Shown piece by piece: positions 54,341-64,000 of a DNA stretch of 64,000 nt; position 1 is the stretch's first letter; the number at the start of each line of letters is the position of its first letter. Source of the DNA: Nilaparvata lugens (taxonomy: Eukaryota; Arthropoda; Insecta; Hemiptera; Delphacidae); NCBI RefSeq assembly GCF_014356525.2, contig NC_052511.1, positions 36,414,990-36,478,989 of the forward strand, read 5' to 3'. Under the pieces are notes generated by a model. It worked only from the letters and a program-made list of their open reading frames with translations, was not told where the DNA came from and did not search any database. The position numbers were made by a program, and so were the translations under genes.

Positions 54341-55267
54341 TGAGACTTTAGGTCCATTATCTTGTATATTTTGGTTTAATTCAACATCATCATTGATTGC
54401 ACTTAATCCTTACAATATTTTCATCATGATACATCAATCAATCAACACTAGTTTCACTTTATTTTACATTCCCTACAACATAATATTTCCAGAATTATCA
54501 TATCTGCGTTTCAAGCTCCAATAATCAGTTGAATTCGTGAAAACGGCATCTTCACAGATTGCCTACTACGCAGCAGTTCTCCCCTACAATACTTCCCCAA
54601 AATCCAACTTTATAAATCCAACTCTACTTAATAAATTGACAAAGAATCCTTGTCTGGCACTCTACGCATTTCAGACTCTGTTCTATCACAGAGAAAAACG
54701 GCTTTGTTTATACAGGGCCGTTCCTCCAACAAAGGCAGCTGAAGATAATGCCCATTGTGACGAGACTTTCCTCAAATTATGATTATTACTATCTACATTA
54801 TCATTATAATCGCTCACGCAGAATATACGACGACTAGTGAGTATATAGGATGTAAATACAGTTATAGAACTACGAGATATTCTCTGGCGACGACGCTCTA
54901 TATCCCCACATCACCATTTTTAGTCTAATGAGAAAAATGCCCGCGATTCTCTCTTTTATCAGTTTTCTTTCTTAACGAAATTTATGCTAAGTCCAACTAA
55001 GTCCTTTCAGCGGACGTTCATTGTTGAATCCAAGATGGCCCCGGATGAATGAATGGATGAATGTGATCGTAATCCGTGTTTTAAGGCCTGGACGTTGGAT
55101 GAATTTATAACGTGAGTGAGAGGAAATGTAAGAAGAGAGGTAGTTGGTGATGAATATTCATAGAGAAATGCGATTATCTCGAAAGCGCGCGAGAGAATGC
55201 GATTTTGTGACGTCATTGTCCACTGAAAATAGGTTTGGACAGGTTTTTTGTGTGTGTTGTGTTCTAG
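54341..55267. other. Unassigned sequence
   Basis: Plus frames at 54285-54524 and 54537-54782 have no recognised similarity. 55010-55210 is CpG-containing (GCGCGCGAGAG) but shows no gene. Confidence 0.4.
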
Positions 55268-55448
55268 GTCCAGTGGAGGGAATTTTAAAAGGGAATATAC
55301 AGGTGAGGGTTATACAGGATATATTAGGGATGGTTCCAATGGAGGGAATTTTAAAAGGGAGTTATATAGGTTAGGGTTATACAGGATATATTAGAGATGG
55401 TTGCAATAGAGGGAATTTTAAAAGAGAGTTATGCAGGTTAGGATTATA
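55268..55448 (+). repeat. ~78-bp tandem repeat, 2.5 units
   Basis: GGAGGGAATTTTAAAAGGGA, GGTTATACAGGATATATTAG and GATGGTT.CAAT recur in order. Confidence 0.85.
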
Positions 55449-55473
55449 TTATTAAATAAAAATACTAAGCAAT

Positions 55474-55665
55474 TGTCAAAAACCACAGATTTATTGATAC
55501 TTAGAGAGACCTGTTTCGGTTGTTACACCATTGTTAATCTCTGATAAACTGATCAGAATATCAGTTTATAAACTGAATCTCAGTTTATCGGAGATTGACT
55601 ATGGTGTAACAACCGAAACCGGTCTTTCTAAGTATCAACAAATTTGTGGTTTTTGACAATAATTG
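55474..55665. repeat. ~190-bp palindrome with CCGAAAC blocks
   Basis: ATTGTCAAAAACCACAGATT on the left pairs with its inverted counterpart near 55640. The arms continue through GATACTTAGA, GACC and GGTTGTTACACCAT/ATGGTGTAACAACC. A short centre near 55565 holds further CAGTTTAT words. Arms about 85-95 bp. Confidence 0.85.
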
Positions 55666-56357
55666 TCAATAATTCTCAATATCAACTCCTCAACTACACA
55701 AAAAGGATTATGTTATATCAGGGATGCTCTAGCGGTTTATAAAAGTTGATGATGTATTTCTATACTGAGAACTAAGATTCGGGTTATGAAGTCAGCATCT
55801 GATTAAGATCAGTTTACTATTCTATCTCTGTCATTAGACTAAGGAGGTAACTCTCAAGGATGGTATATGATTTCTATACACTATTCTTGGGAAACTCTAA
55901 CCTTTTCCAACTCTGTACCGTTGCTGTTTGTAAACTAATCTAAATGGAAATATGATAAGCTACCGAAATATTCCATTTCAATTATGAAAGTTTATTTATA
56001 TCAAATCATGAATTAATATATTTTCTTGATGAATATGAGATATTTCTTATCAGCTATATACTAGGATGACTTGAATTGCAGCAAACTATAGAACGCTGTG
56101 GAAATAGCTGGAAACTATGCTGCCTTATCATTTTCACTGACTTTATGAGAATCTCATTATATTTGAGTAGTATGGAATTAAGTGAGCAGACGTACTTGCA
56201 AGGTTGATGGTTAACCACATTTGATTTAACCTCATTTCTAATTAAATTGTATTACCCAATTTCCTAATGAAATGTATGACAATAACGAACGGATAGCAAT
56301 CTTATACTATGCTGATGCTTGGCTTATATTATAATCTTCCCTCTATGAATATAAAGA
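55666..56357. other. Unassigned sequence
   Basis: Nothing recognised. Confidence 0.4.
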
Positions 56358-56482
56358 AAATAAAAATCTCAGTACCCTTTTTTTTTAAATATTTTATCAC
56401 AACATGTTTCGGCAAATGGCATAAATGACCGAAACATGTTGTGATAAAATATTTTCAAAAAAGGGTACTGAGATATTTATTT
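56358..56482. repeat. ~120-bp palindrome of the CGAAACATGT block
   Basis: AAATCTCAGTACCCTTTTTT and ATTTTATCACAACATGTTTC on the left are mirrored by GAAACATGTTGTGATAAAAT and AAAAGGGTACTGAGATATTT on the right, around a 16-bp loop. The same block occurs singly at 25.36 kb. Confidence 0.88.
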
Positions 56483-56594
56483 TCTTTATATTTATATTAC
56501 AAGTACTTCCCTCTATGATATGACCCAATTTAAACAAATCTTCTGTTTATTCTAGAAACATAAAATAGTACTTCATTTTGGCCCTTACCACTTG
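56483..56594. other. Unassigned spacer
   Basis: Nothing recognised. Confidence 0.35.
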
Positions 56595-57480
56595 ATTTAT
56601 TGATTGATTGATTGATTCATACAATAAGTACATCATCAAAATGATAGGGAGAGAAAAAATAAGGTAACCTTGTGCTATTCCTCTTCCAAATTTAGATAAG
56701 CCCACACATAGTCCGAAATAGGTTCAGTCTTGAAGTTGTTCACTTCACAAAACTTGTGTATGAATTGATTCATACAATAAGTACATCATCAAAATTATAG
56801 GGAGAGAAAAAATTAGGTAACCTTGTGCTATTCCTCTCCCAAATTTAGATGAGGTTACTCATAGTCCAAAATAGGTTGAGTCTTGTAGTTGTTCACTTCA
56901 CAAAACTTGTGTATGAATTGATTCATACAATAAGTACATCATCGAAATGATAGGGAGAGAATAAATAAGGTAACCTTGTGCTATTCCTCTCCCAAATTTG
57001 GATGAGGTTACACATAGTCCGAAATAGGTTGAGTCTTGTAGTTGTTCACTTCACAAAACTTGTGTATGAATATTGATTCATACAATAAGTACATCATCAA
57101 AATTATAGGGAGAGAAAAAATAAGGTGACCTTGTGCTATTCCTCTCCCAAATTTAGATAAGGTTACTCATAGTCCGAAATAGGTTGAGTCTTGTAGTTGT
57201 TCACTTCACATAACTTGTGTATGAATTGATTCATACAATAAGTACATCATCAAAATGATAGGGAGAGAAAAAATTAGGTAACCTTGTGCTTATTCCTCTC
57301 CCAAATTTAGATAAGGTTACTCATAGTCCAAAATAGGTTGAGTCTTGTAGTTGTTCACTTCACAAAACTTGTGTATGAATATATTCATACAATAAGTACA
57401 TCATCAAAATTATAGGGAGAGAAAAAATTAGGTAACCTTGTGCTATTCCTCTCCCAAATTCAGAAAAGGTTACACATAGT
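56595..57480 (-). repeat. Six-copy 153-bp tandem repeat next to an ATTG tail
   Basis: GATTCATACAATAAGTACAT starts the units at 56614, 56767, 56920, 57075, 57228 and (diverged) 57382. Each contains GGGAGAGAAAAAA, AGGTAACCTTGTGC, CATAGTCCRAAATAGG and CACTTCACAAAACTTGTG. An ATTG run at 56599-56613 lies at the left. Read on the minus strand this looks like a retroelement 3' end (TTATTGTATGAATCAATCAA) whose terminal unit has been tandemly multiplied. A single copy sits at 61686-61835. Confidence 0.92.
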
Positions 57481-57800
57481 TCTTAGTGAGAATTTGTGTG
57501 TATTTTTGGCTTCAAAATTCATAAAATAACTCAATTAATACAATGTGCAGTGATAATTAAGTGTAATATTTAACTATAATTTGGTGTTTTAATTTTTCTT
57601 AATTTAAAATTTGCATCTCATATTTATTTTTGGACGAAAGTTGAGCTTGAACTTCTTAGAGAAGAAACATAACCTATTTTTTGGACATGTAATCAAAATT
57701 TGGGAATGGAATAGTTTTGGGCCAAGCCTGTTGTTCCTTCCCAATCATATTTATATGATTTTTTATTGTATCCACGTATGAATAAATAAATAAATAGTCC
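57481..57800 (+). mobile_element. Retroelement 3'-UTR-like segment with AATA tail
   Basis: Ends GTATCCACGTATGAATAAAT with AATAAATA units (57778-57797). No coding. Tentative. Confidence 0.35.
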
Positions 57801-58375
57801 GAAAGAGGTTAGCTCTTAATACACAAAATTTTCAGTCCTTGGTTATTTTAACAAAGTAGACTTTATGGAGTAATCTACTTGGGGAATAATTATTGTTCTT
57901 TTATAATAAAATTGACATATCAATAATTGGAATATGATAAGGTATTTTTAAAGTTAATCTTAGTCTATTCTTTTCCACTCTGTTTAGACAGAAGAGACAT
58001 TTTAGAATAATTTGGAGAGACTTTTGGAATAATTTCAAGAAGGCACTGGATGTCATCACTTTAACAGAAGTATTTTTCGTGAGGACAGTCAAGAAAATGA
58101 AGGGAACTGTAACAATAATAAGTCTTGTTATCTTCGGGGGAATTTTTCAAGGTATGACAGGAATAAGAAGGACTAGAGGAAGTTCACGACACACCCGTCC
58201 TTAACAGGATACAGAAAGGAATTGCGAACTTATCCTTGGGGATTTCTAGCTGCGAAAAAGATTTGCAAGCTCACCAATACATTTCTTTTCCTTTCTGTTG
58301 CAACCTGTCAAAAAATGAGAGTATCTCCCATCGCAATTCCCGTCATTCTTCTATTCTTTTCCTTTTTCAGTATTC
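57801..58375. other. Unassigned sequence
   Basis: No recognised gene or repeat. Confidence 0.4.
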
Positions 58376-58386
58376 TCTCTCTCCCC

Positions 58387-58447
<61 letters not shown>
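58376..58447 (+). repeat. CT microsatellite
   Basis: About 28 CT units, directly before family S copy E. Confidence 0.95.
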
Positions 58448-58451
<4 letters not shown>

Positions 58452-58890
58452 GGTAAAAAGTTAGTGGGGAGGATAATTTCAATATTCTCTCCGAAGAATG
58501 GACATTGATATGTCCAAAGCTCCACCAATTTATGTAGATGCATAACAATATAATTATCTATAGTTATTATATTACAAATTGCTTTTTCATATCATATAAA
58601 GTTCAATAATTATTTTCTTAGTCTATTTTATGTAAATTCATCCATAATTTTTCTGTATTGTAAGCTATTGTATATAAGTGTATAAGCCAGTATATATTGT
58701 AATTATATATAGTTATTATATTACAAATTGCTTTTTCATATCATATACAGTTCAATAATTATTTCCTTAGTCTATATTATGTAAATTCATCTATAATTTT
58801 GCTGTATTGTAAGCTATTGTATATAAGTGTATAAGCCAGTATATATTGTCATCTACATAAATAAAAAAGTACTCAATCAATCAATCAATC
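58448..58890 (+). mobile_element. Short retroposon family S, copy E, internally duplicated
   Basis: Starts TTTGGTAAAAAGTTAGTGGG and ends ACTCAATCAATCAATC. The 3' two-thirds is present twice: the block ATAGTTATTATATTACAAAT to AAGCCAGTATATATTGTAAT at 58558-58702 is repeated at 58707-58852. Confidence 0.8.
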
Positions 58891-59045
58891 TCCTTCTGGA
58901 TTCCTTCTCGCACAATCTTCACATTGACTCGATCTTCCACTACTGGATTCCTTCTCGCTCTACCTTCACTTGGACTCGATTTTTCCACTACTGGATTTTT
59001 TCCCGCTTTACCTCCACTTGGACTAGATCTTCCACTACCTAGATC
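58891..59045 (+). repeat. ~57-bp tandem repeat, 2.7 units
   Basis: CTACTGGATTCCTTCTCGC, ACTTGGACTCGAT and CTTCCACTACTGGATT recur. Pyrimidine-rich. Open in two phases but not a gene. Confidence 0.8.
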
Positions 59046-59364
59046 AGTTCTTCCACAATCTTCATCTTATTCACCATTTGAATCATTCATCTACATCAGA
59101 TCACAACATCTACATCTTATTGTGTTTAGTGAATTTTTGAACTAGTTTTTTCTAATAGTGAAAAGAGCCGAACTGTCAAGGCATACAGAATGCACTCGAA
59201 TCAAGAGACTTTTTCATTTAGGTTAAGTTTTATCAGTTTCATCCCCATTTTCCCTGTCATGTGTCGTTCTGAGGTCGGTTCACGGTTGGTCTGCTGCTTC
59301 CATGATGCCTCTCACTGACACGTCAGCTCGCTCGCCCTCAAGTAGGTATGATTATTTCAATAAT
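59046..59364. other. Unassigned sequence
   Basis: Nothing recognised. Confidence 0.4.
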
Positions 59365-59446
59365 AGTAAGCTTTTGTAAGCTATTTTATATAATTGTATA
59401 GGCCAGTATATATTGTAATCTACAAAAATAAAGTACTCAATCAATC
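59365..59446 (+). mobile_element. Short retroposon family S, 3' fragment (copy F)
   Basis: TTGTAAGCTATTTTATATAA to AAATAAAGTACTCAATCAAT. A pyrimidine-rich tract follows at once. Confidence 0.75.
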
Positions 59447-59862
59447 TCTCGCGCTCTCGTAGCTTTCACCCTGTCTCACTCTCATGCTTCCATATTCCCT
59501 CTCTTCCTACCTTTTTCATTTCTCTTCATGGTTGTATTCGGAGCATTTCTCTCTACTTTTTTGCCTCCCACTTTCTTTACTTATTATAAAACTTATGATA
59601 ATTCTTACACTATTTCTTCTTCTTTTTCTAGATCTGCAATATTACCTTTTCGGTAACTTCTTCATATTCTCCATACTTTTCAGCACGTCTTTCTCAAACA
59701 CTATTCAGTCTATAGAATTACTTCACTTGTATGGACTACTCTTTTAAAATTTTTAAAAACAATATAAAAACATGAATGCAATGTTTTTATATTATGTTTT
59801 TCAATAATGGTATTCATTATGTCTATCTGTCTCACCTTCTTTAAGTCTCACTCACTTTTCAA
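59447..59862 (+). repeat. Pyrimidine-rich tract
   Basis: T/C-rich to about 59750 with a Ser/Leu/Phe frame (59484-59747) that I read as a composition artefact. The rest is mixed. Confidence 0.55.
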
Positions 59863-60068
59863 AGAATCGACAATTATTTGTTGAAACACCGCCGATTCAT
59901 GAAGTTACATTAAAATTTTATACTATCGTTATTCTAATTGCATTTAATCTTTATTCTCATAGATTAATTTTTCATACTTTGTAAAATTCGTTGAATAATT
60001 AGCATTACCGTCATACTTAATGTAAATTAGTGTGAAAGCCAGTAAATATTGTAACATACATAAATAAG
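59863..60068 (+). mobile_element. Variant of short retroposon family S
   Basis: TGTTGAAACACCGCCGATTCA to GCCAGTAAATATTGTAACAT and ACATAAATAAGAAATCTAAT. It matches the reversed copy at 31057-31260. A pyrimidine tract follows. Confidence 0.6.
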
Positions 60069-60730
60069 AAATCTAATCTTTCTCTTTTGGCCTTCTTTTC
60101 CTTATCACTCTGCCTTTTCCCCTTCTCTACCTCTATTTCTTATTCTTCCTCAACAGCTTTTTCTTCTTTTCTTCCTCTAGCATTATTTATCTTCCGAATA
60201 CATGTTTCTTCTCCTTCTTACTTACCTCCCTTCCTGCCATTCCTCTTCACCATATTCTCCTCTGATGTCTCTTTTTCTTTTCCTCTAGCGTCCTTCCTTA
60301 CATTTTCTCCCTCTCTCATCTTAACCTATCTAATCTATCCATTTTCTGTTCCTTCAACTTCTTCGAATGCGTTTCTCCTCCGCTTCATCTTTGTGCTCCT
60401 CTTTCACCTCTCCTCTTCTCTTCTCCCCTTCTACCTCTCCAATCTCATCCAACTACTTCTCTTTTTTCTGTTCACTTATCTTATTTTCATTCAGTAATCT
60501 TTCAGCCTCTTTTGCATCTCCCCATTATTTCCCACGTTTCTCCGTCTTCAAATTCATTGTTACCTCTTTATCAAACTAATTCTTCTTTCAACTCCCCCAT
60601 TCTTTCATCTTCCTTCATTATTTTCTAACTTTATTCCTACCTACTGATCCAACCACTCCTATCCCCTCATTCTCCTTCTTTCTAGTCTTCCAATTCATCT
60701 TCTCCTTCAATAAATAGTGTGTTTGTCTTT
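60069..60730 (+). repeat. Pyrimidine-rich tract
   Basis: About 0.65 kb of T/C-rich DNA without regular units. Ser/Phe/Leu frames are artefacts. Confidence 0.7.
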
Positions 60731-61020
60731 TCGGTCTCAAAATGTTATAGTTTTTCAAAGTTTGGAATTTTCTAATTAGTCTAATTGTGATTGATTTAAT
60801 TTAATTTAGGAGAATTTTTTTTAAATTTAAAAATGATTTTTGTGAGTTTTGAATTTGAAATTGAGTGTTTAATTGATGAATGTTAAGTGGCACATAACTT
60901 AGCTACATTTGGACTTTTGTATAAATTAGAATTGGAACCGTTTTTGGCTTATAAGCCTGTGCTACTTTTCTGTAAGTTGTGTAATTCTGAATGATTAAAT
61001 GAATAAAATAAAATAAAAAT
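60731..61020 (+). mobile_element. Retroelement 3'-UTR-like segment with AATAA tail
   Basis: A non-pyrimidine insertion between two pyrimidine tracts, ending TTAAATGAATAAAATAAAAT. The simple tail and abrupt composition change suggest a retroposed 3' end. Confidence 0.5.
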
Positions 61021-61285
61021 CTCCTACCTCACTTCATTCCTCTCTTTCTTAGTCTTTTTCTCATCTCTTCCTACTTCACTTTATTTCTCTCCATCCTAGT
61101 CTTTCCCTCCATCTCCTCATTCTGCATCTTTCTCACTCCATTCCCCTGGTCTTCCCCTCCATCCTCTCTCTCCATCTCCCACCACACTTCATTCCCCGGT
61201 CTTCCCCATCACTTTTTCTCTCTTCATCTCCAACCCCACCTCACTCCCCTGTCCTTTTCCCTCTCACACGTCTCAGGAAGTCTCA
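61021..61285 (+). repeat. Pyrimidine-rich minisatellite
   Basis: Irregular units with CCTAGTCTTTCCCTCC, CACTTCATTCC and CATCTCC. No gene. Confidence 0.7.
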
Positions 61286-61685
61286 AGTTGTTATCATTTG
61301 GAAGCATGCCCAATGCTGTTCAGGAAACCTCTCCATTTCTCCATTCCATGAGTGCAGAATTTTCAGAGAAGATTATTTTCAGAGACGTACACTCTCAGAG
61401 AAAAGTGTCTCATACCTCTATATTCTCACTCCTATTTTGTGCCGTTATTTCCTTAGATAAACTGTTGCGATGTTTTACCTCTAACACACCAAGGAGCTTT
61501 GTTCTGTCGTATCTGAGACACTCTCTATTATCTCTCTCAATGACAATGTATAGCTCTGCTTTTTATCCAGCCACTGTTCTATCTTGTAACTACTTGTTGC
61601 AAAACATCCCAATGGTCTCCAGTAGTGGGTTATCTAGATTCAATTTATTAGGTTTATTGATAAAAATATCAATAGTCTCTATTCT
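61286..61685. other. Unassigned sequence with a 134-codon open frame
   Basis: The plus frame at 61288-61692 has ordinary composition (Ser/Leu-rich) but matches nothing that I recognise, with no promoter or splice context. It ends in sequence that belongs to the 153-bp repeat. Probably chance. Confidence 0.3.
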
Positions 61686-61835
61686 CTATTGATTCATAAA
61701 ACAAGTACATCATCAAAAAATAAAAGGGAGAGAAAAAATAAGGTAACCTTGTGTTATTCCTCTCCCAAATTTAGATAATGTTACACATAGTCCGAAATAG
61801 TTTGTCTTGTTGTTGTCCACTTCACAAAACTTTCA
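61686..61835 (-). repeat. Single copy of the 153-bp unit
   Basis: ATTGATTCATAAAACAAGTA through CACTTCACAAAACTTTC, diverged from the array at 56.6-57.5 kb. Confidence 0.8.
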
Positions 61836-62785
61836 GATTTTAAATTTAGATGCTTCAAAACCGACAATTTTTTATTAACATAAAACCCCCCCTTTTCTAT
61901 TCAATGACCTTGAAAACTTCATACCAGCTAAACCCATGGTAACTCCCCCACACATTCAACCTGAATGATTTTTTTTTGTTTGCTTACGCAATCTTACGGT
62001 CTATCCCTAATAAGTCAGGAAACATAGATGAAACAATTCACATTATTGTCACTAGAATAGGAAATATTCACTTATTAAAAAATAATTTTGAAGGATCAAA
62101 AAGACAAACTCAATTCTAAAAGCACAGCTGAGGTACTTATTACAATATATGATATATTATTACAATATATAGTCTCAAATATTCTTTTCCACTATTCCTC
62201 TTTGAACTTGAGTGTGAGTGGAAGAGGGATAATTTGTAGCTATAAGAATTGAAATGTCTTATGAATAATAATAATTGAAAGGGCTACTCTTAGTACCTGA
62301 TAGGGATAGAATGGAAATAGTATCCTTTTTATTACTTTTAAAAAATAATACACTTTTTCGAATTATAAAACCAAATAGAAGTGAGAGGTGTTCTCTAAAA
62401 AAGGTTATTATTTCCATCTTATTTCTTCTGTCAAAGAGTATCATAGAGCTAAATAGAATGAATTGAAGTTCTCACTGCCGATTATCAGGAATTAATTGAA
62501 ATTGAACCATCAGTTTTATAAAATTAAGAACCTTTGGCTTAAAAAATCAGTCTCTTCATTCAATTTTGTCACTTCCATTGCACACAATTATTACACACGT
62601 AATATGATATGAGAAAATGTATGATATTATATAATATGATATGAGATAATATATGATAGTGGTCTATGATAGCCTATAATATGAAATGAGATCATCACAG
62701 ACAGAGTAAAGAGTATTGAGTGCAAATAGGTAGGACAACGTTTTTTAAACCTACTACGAGCTAAAGAGAATGCTTGAATGAGAGA
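61836..62785. other. Unassigned AT-rich sequence
   Basis: 62600-62700 repeats AATATGATATGAGA words. Two short frames on opposite strands at 62259-62466 overlap exactly and are probably chance. Confidence 0.4.
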
Positions 62786-63380
62786 AAGTACATTGGCCAA
62801 TAAAAATTCGATGTAGGAGTGACGATATCCTCCTCCAAATCATTGACCAATCGTAATACTAGGTACGTCATCCAAACAACTTTCTCCTCAACCAATCATA
62901 AGCAAGCAACGCCCATTGATTCGTCGTCGTATTCTTCTTCATCTTCTTCTCCTTCTTCTTCTCCTTCTTCTTTTTCTTCTTCTTCTTCTTCTTCTTCTTA
63001 TTCTTCTTCTTCACCTCCTCCTCCTCCTCCTACTATTACCATATTCTTCTTCCCTTGACTTCCTCTTTCATATTCTTCTTCCCATGACTTTATTCTCTTA
63101 CCCCTTCCTCTTCTTCTATATTCTCCTTTTTCTTCTCCTTCTTCCCTCCCTTGATTCCTTTCCCTACTCTTTCCTCTTCTTCTTGTTTTCCGCTTTTCTC
63201 CTTCTTCCTGTTCTCCGCTTTTCTTCTCCTTCTTCTTCTTCTCTCCTTCTTCTTCTCTCCTTCTTCTTCTTCTTCTTCTTCTTCTTCTTCTTCTTCTTCT
63301 TCTTCTTCTGCTTCTTTGTTTCCTCCTCCTTCTTCTTCCTCATCTTCTTTTTATTTTTCTTCTCCTCCTTGTTCTTCTTC
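62786..63380 (+). repeat. CCAAT-headed TTC array, copy 3
   Basis: Head: GGCCAATAAAAATTCGATGT, CCTCCTCCAAATCATTGACC, CATCCAAACAACTTTCTCCT, CAACCAATCATAAGCAAGCA. TTC arrays follow at about 62935-63010 and 63225-63310 with pyrimidine DNA between. Same order as at 25.57 and 31.84 kb. Confidence 0.8.
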
Positions 63381-63647
63381 TAGAATTATGTTCCTATTGT
63401 TTATAATATATTATTATGTATTTCAGAAACCCAATCCAGGTACTTCTAAACAACAAATTCTCATCATCCACTGGAACAAACTGGATCAATACAACATCAA
63501 TTTCCCTTCCATCTCGCTTATTCTAAAGACAACAGTCGAGGTCTATTAGCCATTTGTCATTATCAAGAACAGTGACAGAAAACATTTCGACGCCAATTCT
63601 GTGACAGATTCCAGTGGAAGAAGGTCTCACAAACAATTGATGGCCTG
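63381..63647. other. Unassigned sequence
   Basis: Nothing recognised. Confidence 0.4.
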
Positions 63648-63910
63648 TTGCTGTGAAAATTCACTCCAAACTGTCAGCATTCCTTATGAATAAACACCAA
63701 TGCTTCCCATTCAACCAATGCTGACAGTTAAAAGTCGACTTTGAGTTTCACTTTAAACTGTCAGCATTAATTATTACATATAACATCAATGCTTCTCATA
63801 CTACCGATGCTGACAATTTGAGAGGCTTGTAGATTCACTCTAATTTGTCAGGATTTCTGGTAATCAATACAAAAGGTTCTCTTTCCACTAATTCTGAAAG
63901 TTTTAAATGA
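63648..63910 (+). repeat. Three consecutive ~75-90-bp hairpin units
   Basis: AAACTGTCAGCATTCCTTAT...CCAATGCTGACAGTT, AAACTGTCAGCATTAATTAT...CCGATGCTGACAATTTGAG, and TAATTTGTCAGGATTTCTGG...TAATTCTGAAAGTTTTAA. Successive decay of the arms from first to third. Confidence 0.82.
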
Positions 63911-63924
63911 GCTTGATAAGGATA

Positions 63925-63965
63925 GTATATAGCTATATAATATATAGCTATATATAGCTATATAA
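63925..63965. repeat. ATATAGCTATAT palindromic run
   Basis: Overlapping TATAGCTATA palindromes for about 40 bp. Confidence 0.85.
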
Positions 63966-64000
63966 TTCTTGTGAGCTTGATGAGTCTTCCATTGATCAAA

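Noticed and set aside
55474..56482. Hammerhead ribozyme (GAAAC words next to palindromes, as in some retroelements)
   Set aside because: No CTGATGA core at a suitable distance from the GAAAC word.
56595..57480. CRISPR-like array
   Set aside because: Units are 153 bp tandem repeats without distinct spacers, in an animal-type genome.
61288..61692. Possible 134-residue gene
   Set aside because: Ends in dispersed-repeat DNA and has no recognisable domain.

Overview
The window looks like a gene-poor, repeat-dense stretch of an insect nuclear genome. An AT-rich hemipteran of the planthopper type is my best guess. That is inferred from the repeats: Tc1/mariner, tRNA-Lys-primed LTR element, jockey- and RTE-like LINEs, Helitrons, a tRNA-derived SINE, TTC and pentanucleotide microsatellites. 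I found no convincing host protein-coding gene. Most long open frames are translated microsatellites. Frames with recognisable protein similarity are all retrotransposon or transposon derived, and nearly all are broken.

Layout. 1-4.1 kb: long purine tracts, a short retroposon copy and a decayed mariner transposase end. 4.9-10.3 kb: a tRNA-derived SINE, a long-inverted-repeat element, two copies of an ~0.8 kb dispersed repeat (family P), a 205-bp tandem array split by a Helitron-like element, and a CAGA microsatellite. 10.95-18.58 kb: one LTR retrotransposon on the minus strand, with long unequal LTRs, a 4-bp target duplication, a tRNA-Lys primer site, a coiled-coil gag-like frame and an arginine-rich repeat frame, but no visible pol. 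18.6-23.5 kb: very long pyrimidine then purine tracts around a 100-N assembly gap. 24-34.5 kb: an RTE remnant, family P copies 3 and 4, CCAAT-headed TTC arrays, a second Helitron-like copy and MITEs. 34.9-38.3 kb: a pure 1.38 kb TTATA array between two direct repeats. 39.2-44.7 kb: a nested cluster of a Helitron carrying a LINE with a 14-bp target duplication, a mariner element with ~457-bp inverted repeats, and another LINE end. 46.7-54.3 kb: a second Helitron carrying a jockey-like LINE, a small Helitron, a Helitron-like element split by a short retroposon, and two related LINE ends. 55-64 kb: three-copy minisatellites, palindromes, a six-copy 153-bp array and pyrimidine tracts.

The elements do not form a pathway. 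What links them is nesting: several insertions can be ordered in time from target duplications and empty sites inside the window. Family boundaries were drawn by eye from repeats within the window and are approximate unless a target duplication or matching edge is stated.
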